NCBI GenBank assembly: GCA_001939145.1
Contig: LSRX01000519.1
Location: 292,626 to 356,625 of the forward strand
DNA: 64,000 nucleotides
Source: Symbiodinium microadriaticum
Lineage: Eukaryota > Sar > Dinophyceae > Suessiales > Symbiodiniaceae
Reading direction: 5' to 3'
The notes under the pieces are model-generated. The model was not told the DNA's origin. It did no database searches and was given only the letters and a program-made list of their open reading frames with translations. The number at the start of each line of letters is the position of its first letter. The first letter of the stretch is position 1. A program made the translations under genes and the position numbers. Positions 10,531-19,587 of the stretch are shown piece after piece.

Positions 10531-11459
10531 TTACCAGTCGCCAACTGTCCCAAGACTGCTAGCCCCTGGCAAAGCCACTCGCCAAAAAGAGGCAAGCGAA
10601 ACTTGCAGGGTGGTAACGTGGGTGGGGAGAAGCAACTGAACCAAAGTGGCTCTTGCATCATCCACATACACCCGGGCAATTGTTTGATCTCTCCAGCGGC
10701 CTTGGACGGCCGTACGCCCCAAACCATGGCGTTGGTAGAAGTAGGTGGCTCCTCCCCGGCGGAGGTTGTAGGGAAGGTAGTCATCACCCCGAAGACCAAT
10801 GCACCTGACCAAAGAGGCGAATTCTCTTCGGAAGACAATGGGCGATGGTTGATACGCTCGGGCTTACCCGGTCTCAAAGGAACTGGAGAGTTTGAACCAG
10901 AAAGGGCTCATGCAGTGAAAGGGATTGTTGCAGGCCTTTTGAAGTTTTCGAATTGATAATAGCGATGACCACAGTTCCTTGGTCGGGAAAAAGGCGTATG
11001 TGAGACAAACGGAGTGTAAAATTTTCCATTGTCCGTAAAAAGAAAGCGAACTCGAGGAGAACGAGGAGTGCCAGGTCATACCTGCTGACCCGCGCCGCTG
11101 CGGCTGCCATGGCCTTCGCCCCCAACCAAGACAGCGGCGTGGCGCAGGTGTACTCGTTGCCAGCTCCTCAAGTAAAGTTGAGAACTCTGTAGGTGCGGAC
11201 GGCACCTTGGGTAGAAACGTTTGAGGCCGCTAAGGACCCATCCTGCAAAAGAAACACTGTCACCTTCCTGAAATAAATGGTTGATGTACTCAGCCAGGTC
11301 GTCATCCAGCTGGAGCATAGTACGCGGTAGCCTGCCCCGTAAGGCGCCAATATATTCAAAGAAAGCCGCCACAGCTTTTTCGTAAGATCGGCTCGTCCGG
11401 TCAGTGATCCCCAGAAAACGAAGATGATCGCGCCGGTTCCATTTTCCTCGACGAGTCAT
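10531..11459 (-). CDS. Tyrosine recombinase (integrase) of the retroelement, frameshifted
   Basis: This enzyme would integrate the circular cDNA by strand exchange. Three frames in sequence carry the family order. First is an N-terminal core-binding region (11459-11200; SYEKAVAAFFEYI, DDLAEYINHLF, LSGLKRFYP). Next is the first catalytic Arg region (11125-10900; LLEFAFFLRTMENFTLR then SKTSKG). Last is the C-terminal catalytic part (10812-10531; YNLRRGGATYF, QGRWRD, ARVYVDDA with the nucleophile Tyr). The usual HxxR box reads YNLR, so the His is replaced. The breaks between frames are indels or, less likely, introns. It lies directly 3' of RNase H. Confidence 0.8.
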
Positions 11460-11997
11460 CGGAGTAGTTGCACTTGCTGAACATCCAGAGCGGCATAGGG
11501 ATGATGCCGGAGGCCAATCTTACTGCTGTGAGGCGGCGGCAGACTCTGTTGAGTCTTCTTGACGACGAACGGCACGTTGCCAGGAAAAAGAAGGTGACAA
11601 GTGAGTCTATACTGCAGAAAAAGCGTCGGCCGTGCACTTTTGGGTCACGGGCGCGGCGACAAAGCTCCGTAATGAAAGCGGAGAGCTCGAGGATGTTGCC
11701 GTGCTGCGGAGCCTTCCAGCGAAATGACAAAATGTCACGCCAGAGGCATCGAAACGTCGGGGAAGGACCCGAAGGATGGCCAGTCACCACTTGATACTCA
11801 TTCTGGTTCCCCATGTCAAAGCTCGGGGCCTGCTTCGGCAACTCAAGGTGACCTTCACACACCGTCTCGTGGAGGACCGAGTGGAGGAAACTTGAGTTGT
11901 CCACTAAGGTCAGCCATCCTTCTGGGACTCCGCCGTGGCAGCAACAGGAAGGCGCGGACCACTGCCAGTCTCCTCTATAGAGGGGTCTTGCTTCCAT
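11401..11997 (-). CDS. RNase H domain of the retroelement
   Basis: The frame contains a W-x-P-x-HGNILELSAFITEL core, then RRFFCSIDSLVTFFFLATC, SSSRRLNRVCRRLTAVRLAS, and ends with PLWMFSKCNYSDDSSRK. This is the acidic-residue layout (ELxA, xDS, D near the end) of the RNase H that follows RT in DIRS-type and dinoflagellate elements. The end overlaps the recombinase frame: reading SSRK into WNRRDHL requires removing one A from the AAAA run near 11,450, so a single-base indel probably separates two once-continuous domains. Confidence 0.7.
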   Translation of the reverse strand: MEARPLYRGDWQWSAPSCCCHGGVPEGWLTLVDNSSFLHSVLHETVCEGHLELPKQAPSFDMGNQNEYQVVTGHPSGPSPTFRCLWRDILSFRWKAPQHGNILELSAFITELCRRARDPKVHGRRFFCSIDSLVTFFFLATCRSSSRRLNRVCRRLTAVRLASGIIPMPLWMFSKCNYSDDSSRKMEPARSSSFSGDH

Positions 11998-12239
11998 ATA
12001 GGCTCCTGCTGAAGGCGTCGTACTGGCAGTCCAGAGAGGCAGAGCGACCTCTCCCGACGGCTTTGAGTAGCCTTGTAATCGCGTTCTTTGTGCTCACATC
12101 GGCTTGCCCGAAGGCCACGGATACGTGCACTGGGACGTTCGGGTAGCCGGAGAGAAAATCGGTGTCCTGAAGCCGACGGTCCCATCATACCAACGATTTC
12201 GCCCATTCCAGAAGCCCTGGCCGCGCAACTTTGAAAAGG

Positions 12240-13297
12240 TCAAACGTCCGGGGCCCAGTGCGTCCACACTAAGCTGCCCTCGGCCTGTTCACCTCCTTGG
12301 AGGGTTCCTTTGAGGACCTCGCCGGGCTGTTTCACCAGGCTCGTAATCGGAACCAGAGGCCGCCCTTGCTGCTCCTCAGCACTCTCGTTGCGAGGATGGC
12401 GAGATTCATTGATGTTGTCGAGGGGCAGGGCGGATATGTCGGCCCCTTTCAAGAGGGACGGGTCCCTCATTCCACCCCCGTGAGGAAGCATCCTCGCAGC
12501 TTCGTACGAAATGTTTGTGCGAGGGCGACAGCTGGTGTCCATGCCATCACAGCATCACCCTTCACCTTTTCGGCAGAGGTGAAAGGCCGGGCACTGGAGA
12601 GGGGCAACCTGAAAAGGCTGTGCGCGCTCTGGCGATACTCAGAGTCCAATACTGAGTAGCTGTCTTTTTCAGCCATGACGGCAGTCGACTGCCCAATATT
12701 TGGCAGTGTGTCGCGTGGTCCATGCAGAAATTGCATAGCATCGCTCATTGGGCAGAGGATTGGATTTAACCTCTGAGCCTCGATCTCTGTTCCTTGGACC
12801 TTCTTCAACTCCATGACTGTTCCGTCCCCGTTGATGATAAAGCGGCCTTTGTGGTCCACGGGACAACCTGGTCAACCACGGCAACCATCAAGCCTCGGTC
12901 GTAACCGGCCTTCGCTATCTTGTGCCACTCTTGAACTGTTGCCCTGACCGTCCATCCACAATGACTTTCGGGGAGCTCCGTAAGAGGCAAAAAGCATTGC
13001 CCACAATCATGGCCCGCGCTCTTCAAGTCCATCGGGTGGCATTCAGTGATGTTGACTACGGCTGTCAAACTGGGCCTGGGCCAAGCCGAACTCAAATCCT
13101 CCTGCGCAGCACATGTGAGGACCTCCAGGCCAGTTGCCAGGCCCAGCTGGACCCTCATCATCGTCAGAGCCTGGAGCTGGCTGGCTGACACTGGCTGATC
13201 GCGGGGGTCCGGCTCGGGGTGACACAGACCGGCGTCCCCGGGCCAGCGCAGTACCCGAAGTTGAGGGCATACTGGACGACACGACGTCACTTGTCAT
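12240..13297 (-). CDS. Reverse transcriptase region of the retroelement, decayed
   Basis: Frames at 13290-12805, 12859-12467 and 12542-12240 join into a segment reading RGLMVAVVD, NPILCPMSDAMQFLHG, TLPNIGQSTAVM and YRQSAHSLFRLPL. The last is the position of the fingers/palm motif (S-x-D-x-x-x-A/C-F-x-x-F-x-L-P) of the RT seen in dinoflagellate multi-copy retroelements. The catalytic YxDD box was not located with confidence, so the copy is probably dead. The family is inferred from this pattern and from the RNase H and recombinase that follow. Confidence 0.55.
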
Positions 13298-13538
13298 TGT
13301 TTTCAGTGATGTCCGCCTGCCCGCAAATCCGCGCTGCGTAGAAAAGAAGGAGATGCCTGGTACGCTGTGGTCGGTCCCCGGACGGTGAGGTGAGCTCGGC
13401 GCTCGGAGGCAGCTTCTCTGGGTTACGATACTCCCGCACTAAAGTGCCGAGGGCCGAGTCCCCCAAAAATTTTCCCTGCCAGTGACTTCACATTGTGTCT
13501 CCTTGGCATCCCGGTTTGGTTGCCCTTCCTCCAGTTCC

Positions 13539-15272
13539 TCATGGACATGCCAGCGGAGGGACCTGCTCGATAACTAGTCGAGACCTTCCTTCACTTTCTC
13601 TCAGCTCTCCTAACTCGAAGACGGGAAAGCTTTTATTGAGTATTTCCGATATATCGCCCCAATGGGGGGAGCCTGGCCCATGGGCCGATCCTGCTCCACG
13701 AATCGCATCATCAGTCGGCAGAACATGGTAGAGCCCCTCCGTCTTGACCACAAGCTGAAGAGCTAATCGGTCGGGGCAGTCTCTTTCCCCTTTCCATGCT
13801 TCCCTTTCTTCGCGTCCTTTCCCCCCTTTGGGTCCAGCCTCGCATCGCCCTTTTGGTTGTCTTTGCCACATTTGGCGTCGATCTTGCCAAGACCTTTCCC
13901 GGACTGGAGCTTCTTCATCCGCAGCTCCCCGGCCCACTCCTTCGAAGCGAGAACGGCCTCGTCTCTCTCCAGGAGGTTCCGGCCTTCGGGCTCCAACAGC
14001 TCTATGACTCTATGAACTGCGCCCTGTTCCACGACGCATCCGTGGTGCTCAGCTCCAGGGCCCTCAGCCTCTGCGCCAAGGTACCCGCTGCCATGTGGAG
14101 ATTTCCAGCTGCGATCTGGTCGAGAGCTGCTGCCAGCGTCTGCTTCGGGCCGAGCCGAGCACGGTCAGGACCCAATTCATCGTCACCGGTGGCGTCCGGT
14201 TGCCCAGTCCTTTGCTCTGGATCGGCCCCCCCTCCTTTCCGACCATGGCTTGCATCCTCTGAAGCAGCCGTGCCGCCAGTCTGCCAGGGCACTTCAGAGC
14301 ATACTCCTGAAGCTGCAACTGCAGACTGGTTCCATTTCCGGAGGAACGGCCGTCCCGAAAAACCGACTCATTGTCGTCGACGATCCACTGGACACTTCCA
14401 GCACCTTGCCATAATCAACCTTGGAACCTGACCCGAAGGGTCCTCTGTCTTTTGCGACCTTGCGCCTCTCCTTCTTCTTTTTCTTCTTCACTTTCTTCTT
14501 CTTCTTTGCCTCACTCGATGAGTGGCTCGACGACGACATACCCGACGTGTCAGAAAGGGACGTCCTCTGCTGGAGTCGGGCGCTGACCTAGCACGGCCAT
14601 GGCCGGAGTCAGCGCGCGCTTTCTTTCTCTTCTTGTTCCTTTTCTTCGGGTCATTCAAGTCCTCCCCCATAGGGGGGACAACTCCTCCACCATGGTGGTC
14701 AATTTGATTTCCGCTTTTTGCGCGCTTTCTTCGGCGTGCCGGCTCCTTCTCCAGCACGGACAGGTTCTTCAAGGCCGGGTCCTCGGCACCGACTACCGGA
14801 AGACCCGCCTCCTCAAATTCTAGGCCTTGGCCCGCGTCGGGCTGCGTCTCGTCCTGGCCCTTAGGCCGTTGTCCACTCATCCTGGCTACTTCCTCATCCA
14901 CATACTTCTTGCACGGGGCCTTCTTGACCCAGTCTACGATGTTCTGCGAGATGACCAAATGGGACATTCGTCCTTGCCGGCAGGATCTTTCCCCACTCTT
15001 GCAGAAGTGGACTTCAAACTCCCAGTTCCCATCCTTGCCAGCCCCCGAATTAAGCCACCGGGCAGGTGATCATCGGAGACTGCCAGGAAGGTCATCTCAG
15101 CCCAATGGCCTCTGGATGTCCTCGGTTCGATCTTGTCAACCCTTCCCAACACCGTTCCTTGGCGGGTGTGGGAAACATCATAGGCTTGGAACTCCAGGTA
15201 GTCGCCCGCCTGAATGGAGAACGAGTTCCAAGCCTCCGGGTCCGTGGCAGCACAGATCCACGGCCCAGGCAT
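13539..15272 (-). CDS. Gag-like / N-terminal polyprotein region of the retroelement
   Basis: Minus-strand frames 15272-14934, 14967-14488, 14292-14002, 14032-13763 and 13937-13539 line up as one decayed reading frame. They encode a compact domain (AGDYLEFQAYDVSHTRQG, then AEMTFLAVSDDHLPGG), a basic Lys/Arg-rich linker (KKRNKKRKKARAD), a helical segment (LAAALDQIAAGNLHMAAGTL, then LRALELSTTDASW) and a K/G-rich tail. This resembles the region preceding RT in multi-copy dinoflagellate retroelement proteins. Nucleic-acid binding by the basic linker is an inference. Frame changes near 14,960 and 14,010 indicate indels. Confidence 0.5.
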
Positions 15273-15865
15273 GGCTCAAGCTGGAAGGCTTGAGCCAAAA
15301 CTCCTCTTTTGGGAAAAGGCGCTGAGAAAGGCGCGTGAACTCGTCCATTGCTTGAATGAGGTCGGCGTCCGTGGGCCCCCCTTCGTCCTCTGTACTTCTG
15401 TCGTCCTTCTCGTCGTCCCGAGAGCTGGGGACACTGTGCGGCCATTGTTCGCGGCTGCCAGCTCCTTCTTGCTTCGCTCACGCAAGGCCCCCTCGTGTCC
15501 CCCTCCTCCGTCGTCTGAGTGTCGACCACATGCGCCCCCTGTTGGGTCTGCCACATGGCCACCATGGCGAGGACATTGAGGACTTGCGCATGTTGCCCCG
15601 CCGTCAGGAAGCCAAGGGAGTTGCGGATGTCCCCCAAGATGGCTTCAAGTAGGGCTTGGTCGTCTTGCGGGCGTTGCGGTGCCTCTTCTCCCCCTTGCTG
15701 TAGAGCAAGCACGTCCGAGCAGTGCACGTAGTTGGCCTCTTCTGCTTCGTCCACAGCTTGCTCTGCGTCTTCGAGGAGCACCCCCACCGCTGCTCCCCAA
15801 CTTCCAGAGCACCAGTCGAGGTCCCCTTCCACGGTGGAGGACTGGGCTTGTTGGACCGCTGTCAC
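15092..15865 (-). CDS. Low-complexity 257-codon frame crossing repeat A1
   Basis: The N-terminal half is acidic and helical (LLEDAEQAVDEAEEA; ALLEAILGDIRNSLGFLTAG; AQVLNVLAMVAMWQTQQG). The second half runs through repeat A1 as HAPFSAPFPKRGVLAQAFQ and then out of frame of the gag-like region. It is probably part of a neighbouring element into which the YR retroelement inserted, or its own upstream frame. Function unknown. Confidence 0.3.
   Translation of the reverse strand: MTAVQQAQSSTVEGDLDWCSGSWGAAVGVLLEDAEQAVDEAEEANYVHCSDVLALQQGGEEAPQRPQDDQALLEAILGDIRNSLGFLTAGQHAQVLNVLAMVAMWQTQQGAHVVDTQTTEEGDTRGPCVSEARRSWQPRTMAAQCPQLSGRREGRQKYRGRRGAHGRRPHSSNGRVHAPFSAPFPKRGVLAQAFQLEPCLGRGSVLPRTRRLGTRSPFRRATTWSSKPMMFPTPAKERCWEGLTRSNRGHPEAIGLR
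15272..15297. repeat. Small hairpin built from the spliced-leader 3' end
   Basis: TGGCTCAAG (15272-15280) and its exact reverse complement CTTGAGCCA (15289-15297) flank an 8-base loop. TGGCTCAAG equals the last nine bases of DinoSL. With nine bases, coincidence is possible. Confidence 0.5.
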
Positions 15866-16035
15866 TGCTTGTTGAAGGCCTGATGCCCCCGAGCGTAGCA
15901 GGTTGCTTCCCTGCCCTCGGGTGACTTGCTGGAAGTGAGCCCCCCCTTTCTCGTAGCAGCTGCTGCACTGCCTTCAGGTCCTCAAAGAGCTGGTGCTGGT
16001 TGAGCCCGTTCTCCTCCTCTTCCTCGTGCCAGATG

Positions 16036-17826
16036 TCAAGCAGGCGTAGGCGAGCTTCTCGGACTGCGTTTCCTGCTTTTCCCTTTTGTCCCCGGTTGGG
16101 CCCATTGTGCTTGCGCCAAACCATCCTCCAGCACTGCTATCGCCCCCTCCAGCTCGTAGCGAAGCGGCATGGGAAGCTGCTGTCTTTGCCCCCAACCTGC
16201 CAGTTCACGGAGCCAGCGTAACATCAGCGCCACCTCCCTCGGCAGCGCTGGCAGAGGCTGCCCCCCTCCATAACCATCGACATGTCCTGCCTGGTTGTCC
16301 AACTGCGTGCTAGCTACTTCTGCATGTTGCATAAACGACGGGTGGTCCTGCTCTGGCATGGGCGTGGGTGGCGAGGGGGTGGGCACTATGGGGCCTGGTG
16401 CTGGCTGTGGTGAGGTGGGCTTGCTGCTGCGGCGCTGCGCTTGGATTGGGCTCGGTCGGTAGGAGGTGCATGGCCATCTGCTCCCAGTGCCCTTGTGGAT
16501 ACGTGTCGCGCACGGGCGTTGGATTGGGTGAGTGCCTTGCTGTCTCCCCCAGTCGTAGTAGTACTGGTGGGCTACGTTCCTGGGAAGGCTGCTGGGCCGC
16601 CACCGGGCTGTTGCCTGCTCCCAGAAGAGTAAGTAGGCTTCCCCTGCGTGCATTTCCGCACCTTCAGTGTCCACGTTTAACGAGGAGCCAGCGTTCGGGG
16701 GCCCCGCGGCAAGGTCCTCCCAGGGGAGGAGTGTGAAAGCCGTGTGGACCGCGATGTAGGCGTTGCGCTGTCGAGCTCTTGTGTTGGGGTCCGTCGTCTG
16801 CGTGCTGGTTGGGGTCCGTCGTCTAGTGCGAGTTGGCGCCCTCTGGCATGGTGACCCCTGCCCACACCCCAAATGGCAATGCTGCGTGTGAGTGTAACCC
16901 GCGGTGCAATGGGGAGTTCAAGCGGGGCGGTGATGGAGCTCGCCCCCCTGCCGGGTGGATGCTGAGGACGTTGGTGGTCCCCTGCAGGGTCCTGTCCTGT
17001 GGGCGCTGTTGCTGCTGCTGTCGCGCCGATGCTGCGGCGCCTGCGGGCGGGAGGGTCTGCTGGTCCGGCCGCTGTTCGGTGCTGCTGCGTGGTTGGGCGC
17101 CGCAGCTGCTGCTGTTGGACGGTTTGTTTTTCTACGCTTGGTGCGGCGGTGGCAGGTGCTGCTTGCTGGCTTCCTTGCTGTGGCTGTGGCGTGGGTCCCC
17201 CTGCTCCTGGTTGCTGCAGGCCGTTGGTGGGCCCCCATCAGTCCACACTCCGTGGGTGGCGCTGCCGTCTGGCGTCTTGGCCTGGGTCCCCTCGCGAGCA
17301 CTCTGGCCCACTCCTCTTCCTCGTCCCAAGTCGCGCCAGTTTTCCCCCTCTTGTTTGACCCAGTTACGCTGTTTGTATGCCATCTGGACAGCGGCCTTAT
17401 AGCGCTTCCCCCGCTGCCTCTTGTCGCCCCCCCTGTGCCGGATGGGTCCTCTGTGAGCTCTGGTACTGCAGTTGCGTCGTCAGTCGGCTGGTCTGTTGGC
17501 GGAGGCTGAGGTGTTCCCCGTTGGGTGTTGGGGGCTTGGTTGGTGTGCCCCTGCTGTTGTGGTGGCGGGTGCTGCGGCGCTGTGCCTGTTGCAGGTTGTT
17601 GCCCCATCTCCCATGGTGGCCGGAGCCAGTAGGGGTGGAGCTGTCCGTCGGGGGCAGCGGTGGCTGCTGCGGTGGCCGGTTGGCAGCGTTGTGGAGCTGT
17701 TGGGTACGGTGGCTGGCCTCCACTGCCGCGGCTGCGCGGTCCTCCCCCATCGGTTATGTATGGGCTGTTGCCCTGCATCGGCTGCAGGGTTTGCATCAGG
17801 GCGGTTCTGGTCTCCTCCTCTGGCAC
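16036..17826 (-). CDS. Q/P/T-rich low-complexity frames
   Basis: Two long minus-strand frames (16872-16036 and 17826-16918) have extreme Gln/Pro/Thr/Ala bias with small islands of ordinary sequence, for example LPWEDLAAGPPNAGSSL, HAGEAYLLFWEQATARW and LPREVALMLRWLRELAGWGQ. The latter looks like a short helical domain. They lie 3' of the LINE and have the composition of the 23-27 kb frames, so they may be part of the same transposon family. Long plus-strand frames opposite them are composition shadows. Confidence 0.35.
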
Positions 17827-17835
17827 GCTGAAACA

Positions 17836-18541
17836 TCAGTGTTTAAGCCCAGACCAACAGCCTCGCCTACAGACCAGACGCCGGAACCGGCCAACCAAGT
17901 AGGGAGACAGGCAGCAGGCCCTCTCCCGCCGCCCCAGCAGCCACAGCAGGGCCACCAGCACACGGAAGAGGGCGGCCCCAGCACGTGCCAGCAGGCAGAA
18001 GCCAGCACTGCCAACGAACAACCGCCTGCACACCAGCAAGCCCCGCAGCCGCTAGCCCACTGGCGCCCACAAGCAGCTGAGACCGACACAACACTCAGTG
18101 ACACGAGCAGCAGCAGCACAGACCCTTCAGGAGATGGAGGGGTGGCACCAAGTCCACTACGACGAACCCGCCATGGGGGACACCCTCCACTCGGACACTA
18201 GCAGCAGCTGCAGCGACAACCACCAGGAGCCACCCCTAGCCAGCCCCAACAGAGCGACCACAAGCAGACCAACATCCACGACGACAGTCCAGAAGACACA
18301 GACCAAGCAGTCGAGCACCAGGGGCAGTGAGGCCAGTGACCTACCACGTGCCGGCCAGCGCAAACCAGTGGGGCTACACCCTGACCTACTACCCACCGAG
18401 CCTGCAGCACCAGCAACCACAGCGCCAGTAGTCAGCAGCAAACCGCCCCAACGGGCACCGTCCCCACCAGAGCCGCAGACCACTACCCGCCGTGGCCACA
18501 GCACCAACAGCAACAGCGCTAGCAGGCAACAGCAGCACCGC
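17836..18541. other. Segment with inverted strand asymmetry
   Basis: Here the plus strand is C/A-rich, whereas the flanks on both sides are G/T-rich on the same strand. Plus-strand frames (18098-18541; 17836-18201) show the Q/T/P-rich bias that neighbouring regions show on the minus strand. It may be an inverted piece of the same low-complexity sequence. No conserved domain is seen. Confidence 0.5.
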
Positions 18542-18705
18542 TAGTGCCATGAACCACCGCATGCTGCGATGGCTGCGGTTGCTTGCTTGTGTTCAGCGAC
18601 AAGTCTAAGCACTCTGAGCACCGAGCACGGAAACGGAGAGTCAAAAAACTGCTGCATGCAACTGAGAGTCTCTGCCCCCCTACATGCTACGGCACATGCT
18701 CATGC

Positions 18706-19587
18706 TCAAGTGGCTGGCAACGCTGTGGTTTGACTGGCTACCGCTTCCCCCCTACGGCCTGTCACGTGGTTGGGTGACAGGTTCTGTATGCTCCCCTGCT
18801 TCCCTGTCGCCCAGGGCACGTCGTACTGTTGCACGAAAGCTGCCGCTAAGGAGGCCCACCTCTGTCTGTCTTGAGCAACTTGCATCCACTCCAGCGCGGC
18901 CACATGCACGAGTTGTCTCTCTGGGTCAACGAAAGCGTTGTATCTGTGTACGTGCGTGACTCGCTGCTTCTTAGGTTTAGTTTTCTCCCCTTCCCACCAA
19001 AGTGGTTGCGCCACAACAGCACGTCCTGCTCCCCATGCTTGGACCTGGCCATGTCCCCGCACAGCTCCCACGTGTGCTGCAGTTGAAAGGTGCTCCAACG
19101 CAAAACTTTGCTCTGCTGCAGTGCAACTCCGGCCCCCCCTGAGCGTGCGCAAGTTCCACTCCCCCCACGTCTCCCCCGGTCTTCGGCCTGGGTGCATCAT
19201 TCTGCATATTTGCTGTAGCTGCGTGCTGTTGATGGCACGCAGGATGGCATCCGTGATTGGCCATGCCTGTCCTGACCAGCCCTTGGTGCAGAGTGATCCT
19301 CCGCTTGAGGGGTGTAGGGGCGCACAGTAGCCTGCTGTTCTTGTGGAAGGCTTTCCGGGCCCGTGGTTCATCTCAGTGATGATGGCTGCCACCGACTCCC
19401 CGAACGTGATGGGCGAGCCCAGCGCTGTGATGACTGCACCAAAAGCGAGGCAGTGGACTTGTTCTCCCCCAATGGTGAAGCTCCCCCCTCCTTCCGCGTG
19501 ACTGAAGATGATCGCGGTCTTCGCCGGGCCGGGTTGATCACAAGGCCGTGGGCTCGGAGCCTTCTTTCGAGGCTCGCCAAGGCGCAC
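18706..19587 (-). CDS. LINE ORF2 C-terminal region
   Basis: This follows the RT in another frame. It starts with AKTAIIFSHAEGGGSF just after the VINPAK junction of the RT thumb. It includes INSTQLQQICRMMHPGRRPG and WNLRTLRGGR, an arginine/histidine-rich linker pattern seen after RT in dinoflagellate LINEs, then a W-rich tail. No RNase H or CCHC knuckle is obvious. The frame change from the RT at about 19,520 is one of several indels. Confidence 0.55.
   Translation of the reverse strand: MRLGEPRKKAPSPRPCDQPGPAKTAIIFSHAEGGGSFTIGGEQVHCLAFGAVITALGSPITFGESVAAIITEMNHGPGKPSTRTAGYCAPLHPSSGGSLCTKGWSGQAWPITDAILRAINSTQLQQICRMMHPGRRPGETWGEWNLRTLRGGRSCTAAEQSFALEHLSTAAHVGAVRGHGQVQAWGAGRAVVAQPLWWEGEKTKPKKQRVTHVHRYNAFVDPERQLVHVAALEWMQVAQDRQRWASLAAAFVQQYDVPWATGKQGSIQNLSPNHVTGRRGEAVASQTTALPAT

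Larger units (their letters stand above)
10019..15337 (-). mobile_element. Tyrosine-recombinase (DIRS/PAT-like) retroelement, decayed
   Basis: Read on the minus strand the order is: repeat A1 (15337-15292), gag-like frames, reverse transcriptase, RNase H, tyrosine recombinase, repeat B1 (10500-10350), repeat A2 (10315-10270), repeat B2 (10245-10019). An RT plus RNase H followed by a tyrosine recombinase in place of a DDE integrase defines the DIRS order. The A1-genes-B1-A2-B2 repeat layout is that of PAT/Ngaro-type members. Several frameshifts break the coding part, so it is not autonomous. Caution: repeat A also looks like a dispersed repeat in such genomes, and a frame from upstream reads through A1 to 15865, so the 5' limit is inferred. 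Confidence 0.6.

Noticed and set aside
17377..18201. 274-codon plus-strand frame
   Set aside because: It spans the point where strand asymmetry flips and joins two unrelated low-complexity pieces; no domain.
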